Part shown: piece after piece, positions 15,197 through 23,199 of the stretch
Layout: each line of letters starts with the position of its first letter
Numbering within the stretch: the stretch's first letter is position 1
NCBI GenBank assembly: GCA_900556765.1
Contig: USQH01000005.1
Coordinates: forward strand, 1-25,930
Origin: an uncultured Oscillospiraceae bacterium
GTDB taxonomy: Bacteria; Bacillota; Clostridia; Oscillospirales; Acutalibacteraceae
Direction of reading: 5' to 3'
Length of the DNA: 25,930 bases
The notes under the pieces: model-generated
Told to the model about the DNA's origin: nothing
Seen by the model: the letters and a program-made list of their open reading frames with translations, nothing else
Database searches by the model: none
Position numbers and translations under genes: made by a program

Positions 15197-17230
15197 GTGA
15201 ACCGCAAAAAGTGGATCATTGCAAAAAACGATAAGCAGTTGGCGCGTCAGCTTGCGGAGGAATGCGGCATTGACCAGCTTGTCGCGCTCATTCTGACAGC
15301 GCGCGGCTACTGCGACCCGTTTGAAATAGAGGAGTTTTTGTCCGAGGATCAGCAGATGAGCGATCCGTTCGAGCTTGCCAATATGGATCGTGCGGTCGAG
15401 CGTATTCGAACTGCCGTTTCAAAGGGTGAACGCATTGCCGTTTACGGCGACTACGACGTTGACGGAGTTACATCGACGGCGATGATGTACGGCTACCTTG
15501 CCGAAAAGGGAGCCGATGTTATTTATTCGGTGCCCGAGCGCGAGGATGGCTACGGCATGAGCAACGCCGCCGTCGACCGTTTGCATGAGGCGGGAGTGAA
15601 GCTGATCGTCACCGTGGACAACGGGATAAACGCCGTCGCCGAGATAGCGTACGCGGCGACCAAGGGAATTGATGTTGTGGTGACCGATCATCACCTGCCG
15701 ATGGGCACACTGCCCGACGCGTCAGCCGTTGTTGATCCGCACCGCGCCGACTGCCCGAGCCAGTTCAAGGACTACGCAGGTGCAGGCGTCGCTTTCAAGG
15801 TGATATGTGCGCTGGAGGATGCTTCCGGCGAGGAAATGGCAGAAAAATGGGGCGATCTTGCCGCCGTCGGTACTATTGCCGATGTGATGCCGCTCGTCGG
15901 CGAAAACCGCCTGATCGTCAGAGCCGGACTGCCGCATATCGGCGGAGAGCGCGAGGGCTTTGAGGCGATAATTAACGCCGCCGGACTGAGCGAACGGGAG
16001 TTGACCGCGTCGAGCGTGTCATTCGGCATCGGACCGCGCCTTAATGCCGCCGGACGCATGGGCTCGTGCGAGCGTGCTGTAAAATTACTGCTCAGCGACG
16101 ACGCGAAGGAATCGGCTCGACTTGCCAAGGAAATAAATGAGGACAACGTGCGGCGTCAGCAGACCGAACGGGAAATATTCGATGCCGCCGTGGATATAAT
16201 CGAAAGCAGAGGCTACGGTAACGACCGAGTGATCGTCGTGTGCGGCGAGGGTTGGCACGGCGGCGTTATCGGCATAGTTGCATCCAGAATATGTGAGCGT
16301 TACGGCAAGCCGGCGTTCGTCCTGTCGGTCGACGGCGGCGAAGCAAACGGCTCGGCACGCAGTGTCGGCAACTTTTCGGTGTTTGACGCTCTGTGTGCCT
16401 GTGACAGCGTACTGCTGCGCTACGGTGGACACGACCGTGCCGCCGGTATGTCGGTCGCATCCGACCGTGTGGATGAGTTTCGTACTGCTATCAACCGCTT
16501 TGCGGCTGAAAAATTCGATGAAATGCCCTTTTCGGAGCTGAACATAGACTGCCGTCTGTCGCCGTCGGCGTTTTCGGTCGATATGGTCGATTCGCTCGAC
16601 ATTTTCGAGCCGTGCGGCACTGCGAACCAGACGCCGGTATTCGGACTCATGGGAGTTCGGCTGGACAAGGCAACGCCTGTCGGCGGCGGCAAGCATATGC
16701 GTCTGACCGTTTCCAAAAACGGCGCGTCGGCGACCGTCATGTTCTTTACAGTCGGCGAAAAGGAATTCGGCTTTTCTGCGGGCGCGCTGCTTGACATAGC
16801 GGTTACGGCGGAGGTCAATGTGTATATGGGTACGCGCTCGGTCACGCTGTCGGCAAAGGCAGTCAGGGCATCCTCGGTCGACGAGGAAAAGCTGCTCAGC
16901 GACATACGCCTGTACGAGCGGTTTGTCCGCGGCGAGGAGCTGACGGAGGAGAAAAAAGCCGACTGCGCCGTCACGCGGGACGATGCCGCCGCCGTCTGGC
17001 GCACTATAGCACGGTCAAACGGATTTTCCGGTATGTTTGAGGCACTGATGTGCGCGAGCGGCATCGGTTCGTATATCACGGTAAGACTGGTGCTCGATAT
17101 TTTGAGCGAGCTGGGATTAATAAAATGCAGATATTTTAAGGACGGCTGTGCCGTCACGATGTGCCCCGTCGACGGCAAGCTGGAGCTTAGCCGCTCGTCG
17201 GTGTACAGAAAAGCCAACGCGGAGGAGTGA
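15197..17230 (+). CDS. recJ: Single-stranded-DNA-specific exonuclease RecJ
   Basis: A 677-residue DHH-family 5'-3' single-strand exonuclease used in recombination and mismatch or base-excision repair. The motifs come in order: YGDYDVDG (83-90), VTVDNGI (138-144), TDHHLP (163-168, the DHH triad), VVDPHR (178-183), GPRLNAAGRMG (279-289), and the DHHA1 motif GGHDRAAGM (410-418). An OB-like region follows (about 440-560), then an extra C-terminal segment of about 100 residues, as in many Firmicute RecJ proteins. The start is GTG at 15197-15199 with GGAGG 12 bases upstream. It is the first gene of a compact operon; the next gene (rsh) begins 7 bases after its stop codon. In many Clostridia an apt gene sits between them; here it is absent. 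Confidence 0.95.
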   Translation: MNRKKWIIAKNDKQLARQLAEECGIDQLVALILTARGYCDPFEIEEFLSEDQQMSDPFELANMDRAVERIRTAVSKGERIAVYGDYDVDGVTSTAMMYGYLAEKGADVIYSVPEREDGYGMSNAAVDRLHEAGVKLIVTVDNGINAVAEIAYAATKGIDVVVTDHHLPMGTLPDASAVVDPHRADCPSQFKDYAGAGVAFKVICALEDASGEEMAEKWGDLAAVGTIADVMPLVGENRLIVRAGLPHIGGEREGFEAIINAAGLSERELTASSVSFGIGPRLNAAGRMGSCERAVKLLLSDDAKESARLAKEINEDNVRRQQTEREIFDAAVDIIESRGYGNDRVIVVCGEGWHGGVIGIVASRICERYGKPAFVLSVDGGEANGSARSVGNFSVFDALCACDSVLLRYGGHDRAAGMSVASDRVDEFRTAINRFAAEKFDEMPFSELNIDCRLSPSAFSVDMVDSLDIFEPCGTANQTPVFGLMGVRLDKATPVGGGKHMRLTVSKNGASATVMFFTVGEKEFGFSAGALLDIAVTAEVNVYMGTRSVTLSAKAVRASSVDEEKLLSDIRLYERFVRGEELTEEKKADCAVTRDDAAAVWRTIARSNGFSGMFEALMCASGIGSYITVRLVLDILSELGLIKCRYFKDGCAVTMCPVDGKLELSRSSVYRKANAEE

Positions 17231-17237
17231 GGGATAA

Positions 17238-19430
17238 ATGACAGTTAACTACGACGGCAGATTTGAAACGCTTGCCGATCTGCTGAAGGTGCAGGAGGGC
17301 TCGGACGACTGGGCTCTCGTTCGTCGTGCATACGACATTGCAAAGGAAAAGCATGCCAATCAAAAGCGGCTGTCGGGCGAACCGTTTTTCATTCATCCTT
17401 TTTCGACCGCATGTATCACGGCAAAGCTCGGCATGGACTGCGAATCGGTCGCGGCGGCACTGCTGCACGACGCAGTTGAGGACACCGATCTGACCCTCGA
17501 CGACGTCAGGCGCGAGTTCGGTGCGACCATAGCCATGCTGGTCGGCGGCGTTACCAAGCTCGGAAAGATAAACTATGTTTCAAAGGAAGAACTGCAGGCG
17601 GAAAACGTCCGCAAAATGCTCATTGCCATGTCGGAGGATATCCGAGTTATCATCATCAAGCTGTGCGACCGACTGCATAATATGCGTACCATTGACGCAC
17701 AGTCGCCGCAAAAGCAGCTTGAAAAATCCAAGGAAACGCTGGAGATATACGCTCCGATAGCTCATCGCCTCGGTATACGGGCGGTCAAGGAGGAGCTGGA
17801 GGATCTGGCGATAAAGCATCTCGATCCGGTTGCTTATGACGAGATTGAGTCGGCGCTTGAAAAAAACAGGGAATACCGACTCCAATACATCGAGAGCATA
17901 AAGAAGCTGCTGAGCGAAAAGCTGGGTGACAGCATACCAAATCTTGCAATAGAAGGCAGAGTAAAGTCGGTACACGGAATTTACCGCAAAATGTATATTC
18001 AGGGCAAGCAGTTTGAGGAGATTTACGACATCTATGCCGTGCGCGTGATAGTCAATACCGTCACCGATTGCTACAATGTACTGGGCATGGTGCACGAGAT
18101 GTTCCAGCCCATTCCGGGTCGCTTCAAGGACTACATTTCGACGCCGAAGTCGAATATGTATCAGTCACTTCACACCACAGTAATCGGCAAGCAGGGCGCC
18201 CCGTTTGAGGTGCAGATACGCACATGGGATATGCACTACACCGCCGAGTACGGTATCGCCGCCCACTGGAAGTACAAGGAGGGTATACGCGGCTCCGACG
18301 AACGGTTTGAGGAGCGACTGGCGTGGATACGCCGTATGCTGGAAAACCAGAGCGAGTCGGACGATATAGAGGAAATAGTCCGCACGATAAAGACCGACCT
18401 TGCACCGGAGGATGTGTTTGGTGTAACGCCGGGCGGCGACCTGATCAGTCTGCCTGCCGGCTCGACCGTAATTGACTTTGCCTACGCGATACATTCGGCG
18501 GTCGGCAACCGCATGATCGGCGCAAAGGCAAACGGCAGGATCGTGCCGATAGATTACGTTATCAACACCGGCGACGTCGTCGAGATCATTACCACCAATC
18601 AGCAGGGGCACGGCCCCAGCCGCGACTGGCTGAAGATTGTAAAGACCAGCGAGGCGCGCTCCAAGATACGCGCATGGTTTAAAAAGGAGCGCTATGCCGA
18701 GAACGTCGAGGAAGGCAAACTGGAGATCGAGCGCGAATTTCGCCGCAACGGTATCAATCTGCCCGATAAGGAAATGGATAAATTCCTTGCCGACATTGCC
18801 GAGCGTCAGCACTGCACGTCGGTCGACGACTTTTATAACAAGATCGGCTACGGCGGCATAATCACGTCGCGCATAATGCCGCGCATACGGGACGAGTACA
18901 TGCGTATGGTGCGCGTCGACAAGCCGACCGATATTTCCGGCGCGGTTATCAACCGCCGCCAAAACAGCAACACGCACGACGGCATAGTCATCGAGGGTGT
19001 GGACAACTGCCTGATCAAGCTGTCGCGCTGCTGCAATCCGATACCGGGCGATTCGATAATCGGCTTTATCACGCGCGGTCACGGCGTTTCAATACACAAG
19101 CGCGAGTGCCCGAATGTTCCGCGCGACCTTGACAAATGCGAGGAGCCGGAGCGCTGGATTCCCGCTCACTGGGGCGAGCAGTCGGCAAAGGACTTTGTTG
19201 CCGGATTGTACATTTTTGCTTTTGACCGCTTCGGCCTTATCGCCGATATCACCACCGCTATCGCAAATATGCGAGTGCTTATCAACCGTATCAATTCACG
19301 GGCGATGAAAAACGGCAACTACTCCATTGAGCTGGAGGTAAGGATCGAGAGCCAGGAGCAGATAAAGTCTATAATTCAAAAGCTGTCAAAGATCGAAGGG
19401 GTCATCTCTGTCGACCGACAGAAAGGATAA
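17238..19430 (+). CDS. relA: Bifunctional (p)ppGpp synthetase/hydrolase, RelA/SpoT family (Rsh)
   Basis: A 730-residue long-form Rsh enzyme that makes and breaks (p)ppGpp in the stringent response. The hydrolase HD domain (about 30-190) keeps His53, His77-Asp78, Glu81-Asp82 and Asp144 (LCDRLHNMRT). The synthetase domain (about 235-350) has SVHGIYRKM, YDIYAVRVIV, YQSLHTTV and EVQIRT. The RFKD motif at 295-298 is the RXKD type typical of bifunctional enzymes, and the intact HD residues agree. A TGS domain (about 390-452) and a C-terminal ACT domain (about 655-730) complete the family layout. The ATG lies 7 bases after the recJ stop codon and overlaps its 3' context, so expression is probably coupled. 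Confidence 0.96.
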   Translation: MTVNYDGRFETLADLLKVQEGSDDWALVRRAYDIAKEKHANQKRLSGEPFFIHPFSTACITAKLGMDCESVAAALLHDAVEDTDLTLDDVRREFGATIAMLVGGVTKLGKINYVSKEELQAENVRKMLIAMSEDIRVIIIKLCDRLHNMRTIDAQSPQKQLEKSKETLEIYAPIAHRLGIRAVKEELEDLAIKHLDPVAYDEIESALEKNREYRLQYIESIKKLLSEKLGDSIPNLAIEGRVKSVHGIYRKMYIQGKQFEEIYDIYAVRVIVNTVTDCYNVLGMVHEMFQPIPGRFKDYISTPKSNMYQSLHTTVIGKQGAPFEVQIRTWDMHYTAEYGIAAHWKYKEGIRGSDERFEERLAWIRRMLENQSESDDIEEIVRTIKTDLAPEDVFGVTPGGDLISLPAGSTVIDFAYAIHSAVGNRMIGAKANGRIVPIDYVINTGDVVEIITTNQQGHGPSRDWLKIVKTSEARSKIRAWFKKERYAENVEEGKLEIEREFRRNGINLPDKEMDKFLADIAERQHCTSVDDFYNKIGYGGIITSRIMPRIRDEYMRMVRVDKPTDISGAVINRRQNSNTHDGIVIEGVDNCLIKLSRCCNPIPGDSIIGFITRGHGVSIHKRECPNVPRDLDKCEEPERWIPAHWGEQSAKDFVAGLYIFAFDRFGLIADITTAIANMRVLINRINSRAMKNGNYSIELEVRIESQEQIKSIIQKLSKIEGVISVDRQKG

Positions 19431-19440
19431 GTAAAGTACA

Positions 19441-19890
19441 ATGAAATGTGTTATTCAGCGCGTGAGCCGCGCGTCGGTCTCGGTCGGCGGCGAGGTTGTC
19501 GGCAGCGTCGGCAGGGGATATATGCTGCTGCTCGGCGTTTGCGAGGGTGATACCGAGCAGGACGCCGCAAAGCTTGCGAAAAAAACGGCGGCAATGCGCG
19601 TTTTTGAGGACGAACAGGGCAAAATGAATTTGTCGGTACGCGATATCGGCGGAGGTGTGCTGGTCGTCAGCCAGTTTACCCTTTGCGCCGACTGCCGTCA
19701 CGGCAACCGCCCCTCTTTTACGGCAGCTATGAGACCGGACGGCGCCGCACCTCTGTATGAACGCTTTTGCGAACTGCTGATCGATGAGGGCGTTGAACGG
19801 GTGGAGCACGGCGTTTTCGGCGCCGATATGCAGGTCAAGCTGATAAACGACGGACCGGTCACGATAATAATTGATACGGAGACACTGTAA
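19441..19890 (+). CDS. dtd: D-aminoacyl-tRNA deacylase Dtd
   Basis: A 149-residue enzyme, full length for the family, which removes D-amino acids (and some mischarged glycine or alanine) from tRNA. The diagnostic SQFTL motif lies at 77-81 and the cross-subunit Gly-cisPro motif NDGPVT at 136-141 (Gly138, Pro139). The N-terminus MKCVIQRVSRASVSV is typical. It begins 10 bases after the rsh stop codon, and its stop codon shares one base with the next ATG (TAATG), so it belongs to the same operon. The rsh-dtd pair is widespread in Firmicutes. Confidence 0.96.
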   Translation: MKCVIQRVSRASVSVGGEVVGSVGRGYMLLLGVCEGDTEQDAAKLAKKTAAMRVFEDEQGKMNLSVRDIGGGVLVVSQFTLCADCRHGNRPSFTAAMRPDGAAPLYERFCELLIDEGVERVEHGVFGADMQVKLINDGPVTIIIDTETL

Positions 19891-20522
19891 TGAAAATAGA
19901 AACCTTAAAGCTGGGAGAGAATGCGGGAAACTGCTATATTCTGACCGACGAGGTCAGCGGCGATATCGCCGTTATCGATCCGGCGTACTACGTTGATGAG
20001 CTGAAAACGGCAATCGAGCCGATAAAGGATCGGGTGAAGTACATTCTGCTCACTCACCGTCACTTTGACCACGTTCTCGGCGTTTGGGGCGTGAAGAAGC
20101 AGACGGGAGCCAAGATTGCAATATGCGAGGAGGACGCCGACGGACTGCGTTCGACAAAGGCGAGCCTTTACGACGAGTTTGCATATATGCTGCCGCATGA
20201 GCAGACGCCGGTTGAGCCGGATATTCTGCTGCATGAGGGGGATACGATAACCCTCGGCAGTCTGACCATAACGGTCATGCAAACGCCCGGTCACACCGCC
20301 GGCAGCGTGTGTTACATCGTGGGTGACGTGATGTTCAGCGGCGATACGCTGTTTGACGGCGCTATCGGACGCACCGATTTGGAGTCGGGCAGTCCGCGTG
20401 ATATGCGTGCGTCGCTTCGCCGCCTCAGAGGTATTGAGCGTGATTATCTGCTCTACCCCGGTCACGGCGGTACAACCACGCTGAACAACGAACGACATTT
20501 TAATTCACATATGGAACACTGA
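19890..20522 (+). CDS. Metallo-beta-lactamase-fold hydrolase, glyoxalase II-like
   Basis: A 210-residue metallo-hydrolase of the YcbL/glyoxalase-II-like branch. The metal motif THRHFDH (His56, His58, Asp60, His61) is complete. The other ligands follow: GHTAGS (about 133), SGDTLFDG (about 151) and YPGHG (about 191). Relatives hydrolyse thioesters such as S-lactoylglutathione; the physiological substrate in Clostridia is not established. It overlaps the dtd stop codon by one base and is followed by hemZ after 4 bases. The dtd - hydrolase - hemZ order is common in Clostridia. Confidence 0.93.
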   Translation: MKIETLKLGENAGNCYILTDEVSGDIAVIDPAYYVDELKTAIEPIKDRVKYILLTHRHFDHVLGVWGVKKQTGAKIAICEEDADGLRSTKASLYDEFAYMLPHEQTPVEPDILLHEGDTITLGSLTITVMQTPGHTAGSVCYIVGDVMFSGDTLFDGAIGRTDLESGSPRDMRASLRRLRGIERDYLLYPGHGGTTTLNNERHFNSHMEH

Positions 20523-20526
20523 AGCT

Positions 20527-22044
20527 ATGATATTGTTGATTTCGGGACACTCATTCAGATATGAGCTTGAAAATATATGCCGACTTTTCTTTCCGTTTGA
20601 AAAGATAGAGGTGCGCGACGATAATGACGGCGAGACAGAGCCGGACGGCGATTTTATATCGACGGTGCGCGAGCGGACGGACGGTGCCGCGCGCCTTTGC
20701 GTTACCGTGAACGTTTGCGGAAACCGCCGCACGGCCGTTCGGACGGTGAGCGGAGCCGATATAGCCCCTGACGGCGACGGCGCGGGCAAATGCGGCTTTG
20801 ACGACGAGTGCGAGCGCCTTTTTGCCGTCATGATGTACGAAATGATGTCCGATATAACGGGAATAAAGCCCAAGTGGGGCATACTTACCGGCGTTCGCCC
20901 CGGCAAGCTGATGCGGCGTATCGCCGATAGCCGCGGCGAGGAATACGCCCGACGCCATTTTTCGGAAAAACTGCTGGTCAGCGATGAAAAGATCGACCTC
21001 TGCCTTGCCGCTTCCGAAAGCGAGCAGGAGATAATCGCTCTTTCCCGACCCGACAGCTTCAGCCTGTATGTCTCGGTGCCTTTTTGCCCGACACGGTGCA
21101 GCTATTGCTCATTTGTCTCCCACTCGATCGAGCAGGCCGGCAAGCTGATAGCCCCGTATGTCGAGCTTGTGTGCAGGGAGATCGCCTACACCGGCGACAT
21201 TGCGCGGCGGCTCGGACTGCATCTGGAGACCGTGTACATAGGTGGCGGCACGCCCACTTCAATATCGGCGGAGCAGATCACAGACATCATGACGGCGATC
21301 AATCGGTCGTTTGATATGTCATCCTGCCGCGAGTTTACCGTTGAGGCGGGACGACCCGACACAGTGACCGACACAAAGCTTACCGCGATAAAGGAAAACG
21401 GCGCGACACGCATCAGCATAAATCCGCAGACAATGTGCGACGCCGTGCTGGAGAATATCGGACGCTGCCATACCGCCGAGCAGACGGAGCAGGCGTTTTA
21501 CGCCGCCCGTCGCCACGGATTTGATAACATCAACATGGATCTGATCGCCGGACTGCCCGGCGATACATACGAGACCTTTTGTGCTACCCTCGACCGCATT
21601 GCTGCTCTCGATCCCGAGAGCGTGACCGTGCATACCCTTTCGATGAAGCGGTCGTCGCGAATGACCTGCGGCGGCGATTTGCCCGCCGCCGAGGTCGGCA
21701 GACTTGCCGACGAAATGCTTCGCCGCGCCCGCTCGTCGCTCGAAAGCTCGGGACTGCGGCCGTATTACCTTTACCGACAGTCGCGCACCGTCGGCAACCT
21801 CGAAAACACAGGCTACGCAAAGCGCGGCTGCGAGGGACTGTATAACATATATATAATGGATGAGACTCATTCGATACTCGCCTGCGGCGCTTCTGCGGTG
21901 ACAAAGCTGCGAGCATCCGACGGCTATATCGAGCGTATATTCAATTACAAATATCCTTACGAGTATATCAGCCGCTTTGAGGAAATGATAAACCGTAAGG
22001 ACGGCATAGAAAAGTTTTATTTAAATCACCCGATAACCTATTAA
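20527..22044 (+). CDS. hemZ: HemZ, coproporphyrinogen dehydrogenase-like radical SAM protein
   Basis: A 505-residue radical SAM protein of the HemZ/HemN-like family. An N-terminal region of about 175 residues, typical of HemZ, precedes the radical SAM core. The core has PFCPTRCSYCSF with the CxxxCxxC cluster ligands Cys187, Cys191 and Cys194, then the YIGGGTPTSIS motif (about 237-247). HemZ was named for oxygen-independent coproporphyrinogen III oxidation; that activity is uncertain for the family, and no other heme genes are visible here. There is no strong ribosome-binding site 5' of the ATG at 20527, so it is probably translated by coupling to the gene 4 bases upstream. Confidence 0.93.
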   Translation: MILLISGHSFRYELENICRLFFPFEKIEVRDDNDGETEPDGDFISTVRERTDGAARLCVTVNVCGNRRTAVRTVSGADIAPDGDGAGKCGFDDECERLFAVMMYEMMSDITGIKPKWGILTGVRPGKLMRRIADSRGEEYARRHFSEKLLVSDEKIDLCLAASESEQEIIALSRPDSFSLYVSVPFCPTRCSYCSFVSHSIEQAGKLIAPYVELVCREIAYTGDIARRLGLHLETVYIGGGTPTSISAEQITDIMTAINRSFDMSSCREFTVEAGRPDTVTDTKLTAIKENGATRISINPQTMCDAVLENIGRCHTAEQTEQAFYAARRHGFDNINMDLIAGLPGDTYETFCATLDRIAALDPESVTVHTLSMKRSSRMTCGGDLPAAEVGRLADEMLRRARSSLESSGLRPYYLYRQSRTVGNLENTGYAKRGCEGLYNIYIMDETHSILACGASAVTKLRASDGYIERIFNYKYPYEYISRFEEMINRKDGIEKFYLNHPITY

Positions 22045-22062
22045 ATTAAGGAGGAAAACATC

Positions 22063-22419
22063 ATGGCAAAATTTGAAGACACTGTAGCAAAGGCAAAGGA
22101 ATATCTCGATATCGCGGGTAAAAAGACCGGCGAATTTATCGACCTCCAGAAGCTGAAAATCAACGCGTCCACCGTCAGAAACAGCATTGCAAAGGATTTC
22201 GAGAGCGTCGGACGTATGTACTACGACGGACTTAAAAAGGAGACCGACAACTCCGATGCGATAAAGGCTGTCGTCGCGGATATCGACGGCAAGTACGAGG
22301 AGCTGGCGGAGATCGAGAGCAAGATTGCCGACGCAAAGGGCGGCAACATCTGCCCCGACTGCGGTACTCAGAACCCCGACGACTCATACTATTGCAGACG
22401 CTGCGGAAAAAAGCTGTAA
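22063..22419 (+). CDS. Small zinc-ribbon protein with coiled-coil N-terminus
   Basis: A 118-residue soluble protein. Residues 1-90 are charged and helical, probably a coiled coil (ESVGRMYYDGLKKE, YEELAEIESKIADAK). The end is a zinc ribbon with paired cysteines: CPDC (Cys97, Cys100) and CRRC (Cys111, Cys114). No other motif is present. Similar small proteins are common in Oscillospirales, but I know of no function. A very strong Shine-Dalgarno (AAGGAGGAAAA) precedes the ATG, suggesting high expression. It sits 18 bases after hemZ and is probably the last gene of the recJ operon or has its own weak promoter. Confidence 0.8.
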   Translation: MAKFEDTVAKAKEYLDIAGKKTGEFIDLQKLKINASTVRNSIAKDFESVGRMYYDGLKKETDNSDAIKAVVADIDGKYEELAEIESKIADAKGGNICPDCGTQNPDDSYYCRRCGKKL

Positions 22420-22470
22420 AAAGCCTGTTTTCCGATAGAAAAAATCACATAACGGGATCGGATAATAAAT

Positions 22471-23187
22471 ATGGATATTAAAAGGGTCGGCGTTATCATC
22501 GCCGACGATATGGAATACGCGCCGGTCATCGAGCTTTCACAGCGGTACGGCGCCGAGCAGGGCAGCCTGCTCGGCCGCCGCTGCGACCGATTCGTGTTGC
22601 GTGAAAACGACCGTGAGCTTCATGTGCTGACCGTTTACTGCGGTGTCGGCAAGGTCAACGCCGCCGCCGCGACCGCAACGGTGATTGCTGACGGCGTCGA
22701 TTACGTTGTCAATACCGGACTTTCGGGCGGCATAAGTCACGTCGGCCGCGGAATGATAACCCTGCCGGACCGCCTGCTGGAATATGACTTTGACCTGACG
22801 GTGCTCGGCTATGATTTTGCGGAAAAGCCGCTGCAAGACTACATATATGATGCCGACCGCGACCTGACGGCGGTGTTTGCGGACATCTGTCCGCACGCAA
22901 AAATCGGCACGATGGTCACAGGCGACCGTTTTGTCAGCGACAGCACGCTGAAAGCACAGCTTATCGAGCACTTCGGTGCTGTGAGCTGCGACATGGAATC
23001 GGCGGCGATAGCGTCGGTCTGCCATTCGGCGGGCGTGCCGTTTACGGCTGTGCGCCGCGTGTCGGATGACGCCGGCGAGAGCGCGACCGAGTCCTATACC
23101 GATATGAATGACCGCGCCGAATCGACCCTCGTCGACATTGTTTTCGACGGATTAAGGGCGATGCTGCGCGACAGCAAACTCTTTTAA
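22471..23187 (+). CDS. mtnN: 5'-methylthioadenosine/S-adenosylhomocysteine nucleosidase-like (MTAN family)
   Basis: A 238-residue phosphorylase-superfamily enzyme. MTAN enzymes split methylthioadenosine and S-adenosylhomocysteine into adenine and a thio-ribose, clearing inhibitors of SAM-dependent reactions. Candidate catalytic residues fit: Glu15 (DDMEY), Glu176 in CDMESAAIASVCHSAGVPF, and Asp199 or Asp200 in VRRVSDDAG. GLSGGIS (83-89) is the phosphate/ribose-binding loop, TGDRF (150-154) another family marker. The N-terminus is a little divergent, so a related nucleosidase cannot be excluded. It lies 51 bases after the zinc-ribbon gene, with no clear Shine-Dalgarno, and 12 bases before the flippase start. 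Confidence 0.85.
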   Translation: MDIKRVGVIIADDMEYAPVIELSQRYGAEQGSLLGRRCDRFVLRENDRELHVLTVYCGVGKVNAAAATATVIADGVDYVVNTGLSGGISHVGRGMITLPDRLLEYDFDLTVLGYDFAEKPLQDYIYDADRDLTAVFADICPHAKIGTMVTGDRFVSDSTLKAQLIEHFGAVSCDMESAAIASVCHSAGVPFTAVRRVSDDAGESATESYTDMNDRAESTLVDIVFDGLRAMLRDSKLF

Positions 23188-23199
23188 GGAGCGTCCGTG

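Noticed and set aside
18165..19082. A 305-codon minus-strand open frame
   Set aside because: It is antisense to the rsh gene and has no recognisable features; long antisense frames are expected at this GC content.
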